Shown here: positions 58,861 to 64,000 of the stretch, in pieces | Position numbering within the stretch: position 1 is the stretch's first letter | Layout: every line of letters starts with the position of its first letter | DNA from: Sapria himalayana | Lineage: Eukaryota > Streptophyta > Magnoliopsida > Malpighiales > Rafflesiaceae | DNA length: 64,000 bases | Direction of reading: 5' to 3' | Assembly (NCBI GenBank): GCA_029783825.1 | Contig: JAREIK010000801.1 | Coordinates: 10,118,891 to 10,182,890, forward strand | Position numbers and translations under genes: made by a program | Notes under the pieces: generated by a model | Database searches by the model: none | Seen by the model: only the letters and a program-made list of their open reading frames with translations | Told to the model about the DNA's origin: nothing

Positions 58861-61194
58861 TGAAGATAATAGTCACGAATTTGGAGATTATTTATGCTCG
58901 ATTAATGTTATCTGTAATATTTTCTAGTTTCAAATTATATTAAAAAGTTATAGTTTTTAATATAAGTTATCGTTCTATAAAAAGTTATGATACTGATTTA
59001 AGAATATCAAATTATATTAAAAATAAAATTGAGCTATTAGGATATAGTTGTGAATTTTAGAATCAGCAGGATAATTAGTTGCAACGATATAAAATTAATA
59101 TTTAGTCATTTAAATTTTATAAGATAATTATGACATGCAAAGATTGTTATAATCAGGTATATTGAGTTTAGATCAAGAATGAATATTGAAATTATTTGAT
59201 ACTTTATAATCTATCCTTTAGTCAAATACATTAAAAAAAATTATCAATTTCATGATTATTATTAAAATTTATAAATACTCAAAATTTATGAAACTGATCA
59301 ATAATTATCTCATTTTTATGCCTACATATATTATCACAAAATTTTAACTATATAAGAATATTTTTGTAATTTGAATATCAAATAAGAAGCTGCTTCATTT
59401 GTCATACTCTCACATATATTGACTTTTATTCAAAAAATCTTCAAGAGCAGTGTAATTAATTGAATAAAATGAATAAAGTTAGTAGTGATTTATTTTAGAT
59501 CTCTATGTTTCTCTAGTTTTAATTCCATAAATTTTAAAATGCTATATTATACTTGTATTGCTTAAAAATATAATGATGATGTTAATTTGCATATGATGTT
59601 GCATGTTGTGTAATATGAGAAAACACAAACATACATCAACTCTAACTGAATTGATTGCTATATGGCAATCAATTGATGAGATTCAATTTGTAGCAATTTC
59701 TCACTCATCTCATTGTAAGGGATTCATTCGTTAGGTGATCCATCATCTTCTTATCAAAATTATGATCTCCTCCATACGTGAATCAATGCGTGACATAACA
59801 CTGAAAAAAGTAATCACATCGGATTAGTGTACAACTTCCGCCTTCACTGCGAATACTACACTATTTTATCCACAATATATGTTTCTACAATGCACCTTCA
59901 CCAACGTGCACATTGTTTCAAACACACATTGCATGTTTCTTCATTGTAGCTTTGATGTGCTGGGTGTCAATGTTGTTCTGACTATAGTGTTGTGCACTAT
60001 ACCTTTTGTTGAGTGCATATCTTTCTGTATCCTTTTTTTCAATAGTGCACATGTATAAGTTGTTACAATTATTCACACTTAGGGCTACAAACATATCATA
60101 TGGTTTGATTTTGATATCATATAGAAAATTAAGCCAAAATCTATCAAGAATCTTAATAGTAAATGCATGGCATATGTACAATGGGGCCCTAAGTGAATAT
60201 TGTTCTCATTGAATTGGGATTTATAACATATTAAGCATTCTTATGCATAAAACATAAAAAACAAATAAACAAAAATAAAGTCACAATTATAATAAACTAT
60301 AACAATGGGTAAACGTAATAAATTGAAACAATTTGATTTCTATTAATTTTTTTTTATCATAGATTGACAAGTAGATGTTTTTTTGAAAGCCTTATTAGGA
60401 TCTTGACTCACATTTTTTTTTCTCTAAGATATGATATAGGAGAAATTTTGAGAAGAATAATTGAGATTTTTGTTTATTTTTTTTTTTTCCTTCTTCTTCA
60501 CTTTGTTAGTTGTATTTAATATAGGGTGCTTGTTTAGTAACAATGATTCTATTAATTTTTTTTTTATATATTTATTGTTTATTTTGGGCCTTGTTTGCAA
60601 ATGGGAGTTTAGTAGAAATTTTATTGCATTTTTTATTGTATTATCCTTTATTTGATTATGTTAAAATAAGGATAATTTTTAAGTGATCGAAATGTGTTTT
60701 ACAAGTGGTTTGAAATATTTTGTTTATTATAATTCAAAATCAAATGTGTTTAATTTAGACGTGTTCTAGAAGTGATATGCAATAATTTGTTTAAATTTGT
60801 TTCCATCATTGCCAAAGAACATTGTTTCAGAAGTAGATTGAAGTGTCTTTAGAGTTGGTTCTCTAGAATGTGTTTGAGTGAAATTTATTGCAATCTGTCA
60901 CAATTTATTTTCAGAGTTAATTTGTTCGAATATGCTTGAGTAAATTGGATCAATTTTTCTAATATCACTTTTATTTAATAGTGTGTTAGAGTTTATCCTT
61001 GTTTATTTTTACGTTTTTGTGATGCTAATACGTAGCTTATGAATTTTTTTAAGCTTCTTCTTTTTCTATATATAAAATGTGAGTTCCTTTGAATGGTAAT
61101 ATAGTTTTTCATTATGTTCATTTTTTTCTTGAGTGTTTTTGATTTCTGCATAGTATTAGGGTTTGTTTGTTTCTACGTTATCTCTATGTTTATC

Positions 61195-61515
61195 TCTCTC
61201 CATTTCAATCTATCTATCTATCTCTCTATCTTTATCTTTCTGTCTCTATCTCTCTATCTTTATCTTTCTCTCTCTATCTCTCTATGTTTCTCTCCGTCTC
61301 TCCATCTATTTATCTATCTCTCTTTATCTATTTATCCATCTCTATCTATCTATCCATCTCTCTCTCTCTCTCTCAATCTCTCTCTCTCTCAATCTCTCTC
61401 TCTCTCTCAATCTCTCTCTCTCTCTCTCTCAATCTCTCTCTCTCTCTCAATCTCTCTCTCTCTCTCTCAATCTCTCTCAAGGATCTCTTTCTCTCTCTGG
61501 GATCTTTCTCTCTCT
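61195..61515. repeat. (TC)n/(TCTA)n/(TCTCAA)n low-complexity block
   Basis: A 320-base pyrimidine-rich compound microsatellite. It produces three overlapping Ser/Leu/Ile-rich open frames on the plus strand, one in each frame, which is a clear sign of simple sequence rather than a gene. Confidence 0.95.
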
Positions 61516-61529
61516 AGGATGTGCATAAC

Positions 61530-61910
61530 TCAAGAGTGATGTGCATACTATCCAATGTATGCAAGAGTGGTCAATATGCACGCATACAATATTGTGGAGA
61601 ACCCTAAAGAGACATGTGACATGCATTGTGACAAGCATGGATGTTCGTCCACATATGCCAATGTATAGGCGTTCTACATATATTGTGTTGTGTGTGTGTG
61701 TGTGTACAATTGTGTGTTGTGTTTGCCTCAAGAAGCCTAGTTTATTGTGGCCTAGTCAAGCCATTGTGTCGTGTCATGCCAAGGGGATAACTCATAAAGG
61801 CATGATGTGTTTCAACTCGATTTGTCCTTAGCCCATATATCAAATCCATCATGAAATAGCCCGTGGGTATGATTCATGCATGGCGTTGTGTGATGTGTGA
61901 CTAGTGAGTT
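61530..61910. repeat. GC-richer repeat island related to 180-540
   Basis: A segment around 61845-61890 (CATGAAATAGCCCGTGGGTA) parallels 489-530 near the left end of the window. A short GT run lies at 61687-61706. Overlapping open frames on both strands are not gene-like. Confidence 0.45.
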
Positions 61911-62179
61911 AGATTAGATTAAAAGTTGAGATAAAGTTTGATTGATCATGATCACACTTAAAAGGTTATAATTAAACTAGGGAATCCTTGATTGTATTAA
62001 AATAATCATTCAATATTAAAATAAAAATTGATATGATTTTATTACATCATTATTATACAGATGCATCAATGATATGGTTGTCTGATTGATAAAAGATGAA
62101 TGATTTTATCCTGAGAACACAATTTTGATCTCCAGGAATGTCTGATATGTTTCTTCATGATTGTTAGATTACCTATCAT

Positions 62180-62460
62180 ATTGTTGGGATGAGAGCCTTA
62201 CATGTTGGTCCTACTTTGACCCATCCTGAGGCCCTCAGACTTGTATATGGGCCAAGGGATGAATGTACCCAAGGTGCTCTCTAAAAGAACCACACAGCGG
62301 GAAAGCCCTACAATTGTTGAATAAAGAAAAATTAGCTTAGACTACACCTTTGAATCTAATTCTGCTGCAAGGTTAGAGCCAAACAAAGGCTTGTGAGCCT
62401 CCTAAGAATCCTCCAAGTTTCACCAATGAAGAAGAAAAGCATGGGAGGTTGGCAACACCA
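62180..62460. repeat. Isolated GC-richer segment, possibly LTR-derived
   Basis: TGTTGGGATGAGAGCC at 62183 resembles a plant LTR start, and a promoter-like AATAAAGAAAAA follows at 62322. No coding remnant, second LTR or target duplication was found, so the assignment is weak. Confidence 0.3.
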
Positions 62461-62738
62461 TTACACTATATTAATGTGGCAATATGATCACAATTGACAT
62501 ATGTTTTGCATAGGTAAGAAAATATTTTTGAAAAATAAATTTTGCTTTACTTTTTTTTTTTTTGATTTTAAATTCATCAAACCATTAAGTATAAATAAAA
62601 GTATAATGATTTAATGAAAATAAAGTTTGTGCTTGCATAAAATTTTGGGATAATATATGTAAATGCGTCATGTTTTGAAAATAGTTAAAAATAGATCTTA
62701 ATTTTTTATATTTTTGAAAAAAAAAATTAAAATAATGT

Positions 62739-62864
62739 GTCTGTGTGTGTGTGTGTGGTGTGTATGGTGTGTGTGTGGTGTGTGTGGTGTGTGTGTGTGG
62801 TGTGTGTGGTGTGTGTGTGTGGTGTGTGGTGTGTGGTGTGTGTGTGTGTGTGTGTGTGTGTGTT
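62739..62864. repeat. (GT)n / (GTGTGGT)n microsatellite
   Basis: A 125-base GT-rich compound repeat with interspersed GGT. Confidence 0.95.
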
Positions 62865-62869
62865 GGTGT

Positions 62870-64000
62870 AGTATGCTACATAAATGCTAAAAATACATGT
62901 CTATTGATTGCCACATAAAACTCAAAAAAAATGTGAATTGTATTTAAATGGGAAAGTTATGGTATGTTGTGAAGTGAACTAGATATTAAAATAAAAATCT
63001 CATTAATAATTTATTCAAAATTTATAAAAATTATCAAAATCAAAAATTAATATGTTTGGGTATAATTAAATGTAACAACCCAATATTACCACTTGTTTCT
63101 TTCACCCGTTGTTTTGAAAACTTGTGTACGTATCATGTGGTGATCTTACCAAAATCCCTACAAATTCAAAAAAAAAAAAACATTTTGAATTCTTGGGCAT
63201 CTTCTCCCTACCACCTCCAAACAAATTGAGATTTATGTGTAAGCATAATTGTGTGTTTATATATATATATATATATATATATTCTAAAAATTACGTGGAT
63301 GTATACATACAAACACACACATACAACAATACACATGCATACACATACTTATTTGTTGTCAAATATACAATAATACATAAATGTATTTATAATTATATTT
63401 GCATAATGAGATTGTGGTGTGTGTATACATGTATATGCATATATATGTACATACATACTATTGTAAACACACACACACACTTACATATATATTGTTATAT
63501 TATTATATTGTTGTCAAATATACTACATATCCATACACACACATTGAAATGATTGTATGTGCATATGTATGTGTGTGTATTTATACAGCTTCATATATAC
63601 ATATCTTTAACACAGAGATATTATATTTTTGTTTGTATATATGTTACTATCTATGTCTATGTGTGTGTGTGTGTGTGTGTGTGTATCTTATGTATATAAC
63701 ACGTGTTAAAGTTTGTTAAATGCAAAATATACAAAATTTTGATTACAAATTTTTTAACATTATATTTGTTTAAAACAATTTTTATTAATTGAATACAAGT
63801 AAAGACTTGTAAGAAGTATATTTATTTAAAAAATAATTATTTTTTTTAATAATTAATTTTTAAATTAGCTTGTTTTATTTTTTAAATAATTAATTTTTTT
63901 AAAACATTTCTTTTCAAAATAATCGTAATGTCATGCATATGAATATATAAGCTTGTTTTTTTTTTGTAAATATAAATTTTTTTAAATACTTTTGTTAAAA
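62870..64000. other. AT-rich spacer with microsatellites
   Basis: No gene is seen. AT (63257-63283), AC and GT (63660-63685) runs and TACATA-type simple sequence produce two overlapping Tyr/Ile/His-rich open frames that are artefacts. Confidence 0.7.

Larger units (their letters stand above)
55030..61100. other. AT-rich gene-free spacer
   Basis: About 6 kb with no recognised gene. It contains a T-rich (TTTTA)n tract (55640-55790), an AT microsatellite (57461-57489), and degenerate tandem repeats (58430-58860). Two related patches (56150-56290 and 60150-60290) share the 'AATGCATG.CATATGTA' and 'CATAAAACATAAAAAA' words. Open frames are compositional. Confidence 0.6.

Noticed and set aside
61114..61539. 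Three overlapping long open frames (Ser/Leu/Ile-rich)
   Set aside because: All three plus-strand frames are open because the DNA is a (TC)n/(TCTA)n repeat.
63124..63719. Two overlapping open frames of 142 and 106 residues
   Set aside because: Tyr/Ile/His/Thr-rich translations of TA, CA and GT microsatellites.

Overview
This window is nuclear DNA from a flowering plant. The evidence is spliced plant-type genes with GT..AG introns, plant CACTA, hAT and Ty1-copia elements, MITEs, and very AT-rich spacer with many microsatellites. The sequence does not fix the species. Long AT-rich spacer and GC-rich islands of the 'GTTTGACACCTCT' hAT family suggest a medium-to-large, repeat-dense genome. Nothing bacterial or organellar was seen.

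Layout. 1-15.5 kb is gene-free: short GC-rich hAT-related islands (1-1.4, 4.65-4.9, 10.2-10.7, 11.1-11.45 kb) sit in strongly AT-rich DNA built of decayed tandem repeats. 15.575-16.214 kb is a complete non-autonomous hAT element with an 8-bp target duplication. 16.5-17.9 kb (minus strand) holds the first four coding exons of a RAD6/UBC2-type ubiquitin-conjugating enzyme; its last exon is not found in the remaining 16.5 kb. 18.7-25 kb holds a MITE, a lone CACTA-like end and a decayed hAT transposase. 26.4-28.28 kb is the 3' part of a dead Ty1-copia element (minus strand).

28.28-46.13 kb is the most striking part: two adjacent CACTA elements of about 8.9 and 8.7 kb in opposite orientation, each flanked by TGA on both sides. 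They share their ends but carry different interiors. The first split the copia element. The second carries the last two exons of a Nudix hydrolase gene; both carry other gene-like fragments. Neither shows a transposase, so both look like non-autonomous gene-capturing (Pack-CACTA type) elements.

46.13-51.45 kb is a minisatellite running into three virtually identical 1,690-bp tandem units. Each unit ends in a piece of a second copia element, and the last unit continues to that element's C-terminus and probable LTR (to 52.5 kb). 54.076-54.729 kb is the only complete gene: an intronless GCK-domain protein with a CX2C plus twin CX9C cysteine pattern behind an acidic 9-residue repeat. 55-64 kb is AT-rich spacer with microsatellites and repeat debris.

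The genes do not form a pathway. UBC2 and the GCK gene are ordinary, independent host loci. Nearly everything between them is transposon biology: insertion, capture of exons, and local amplification.
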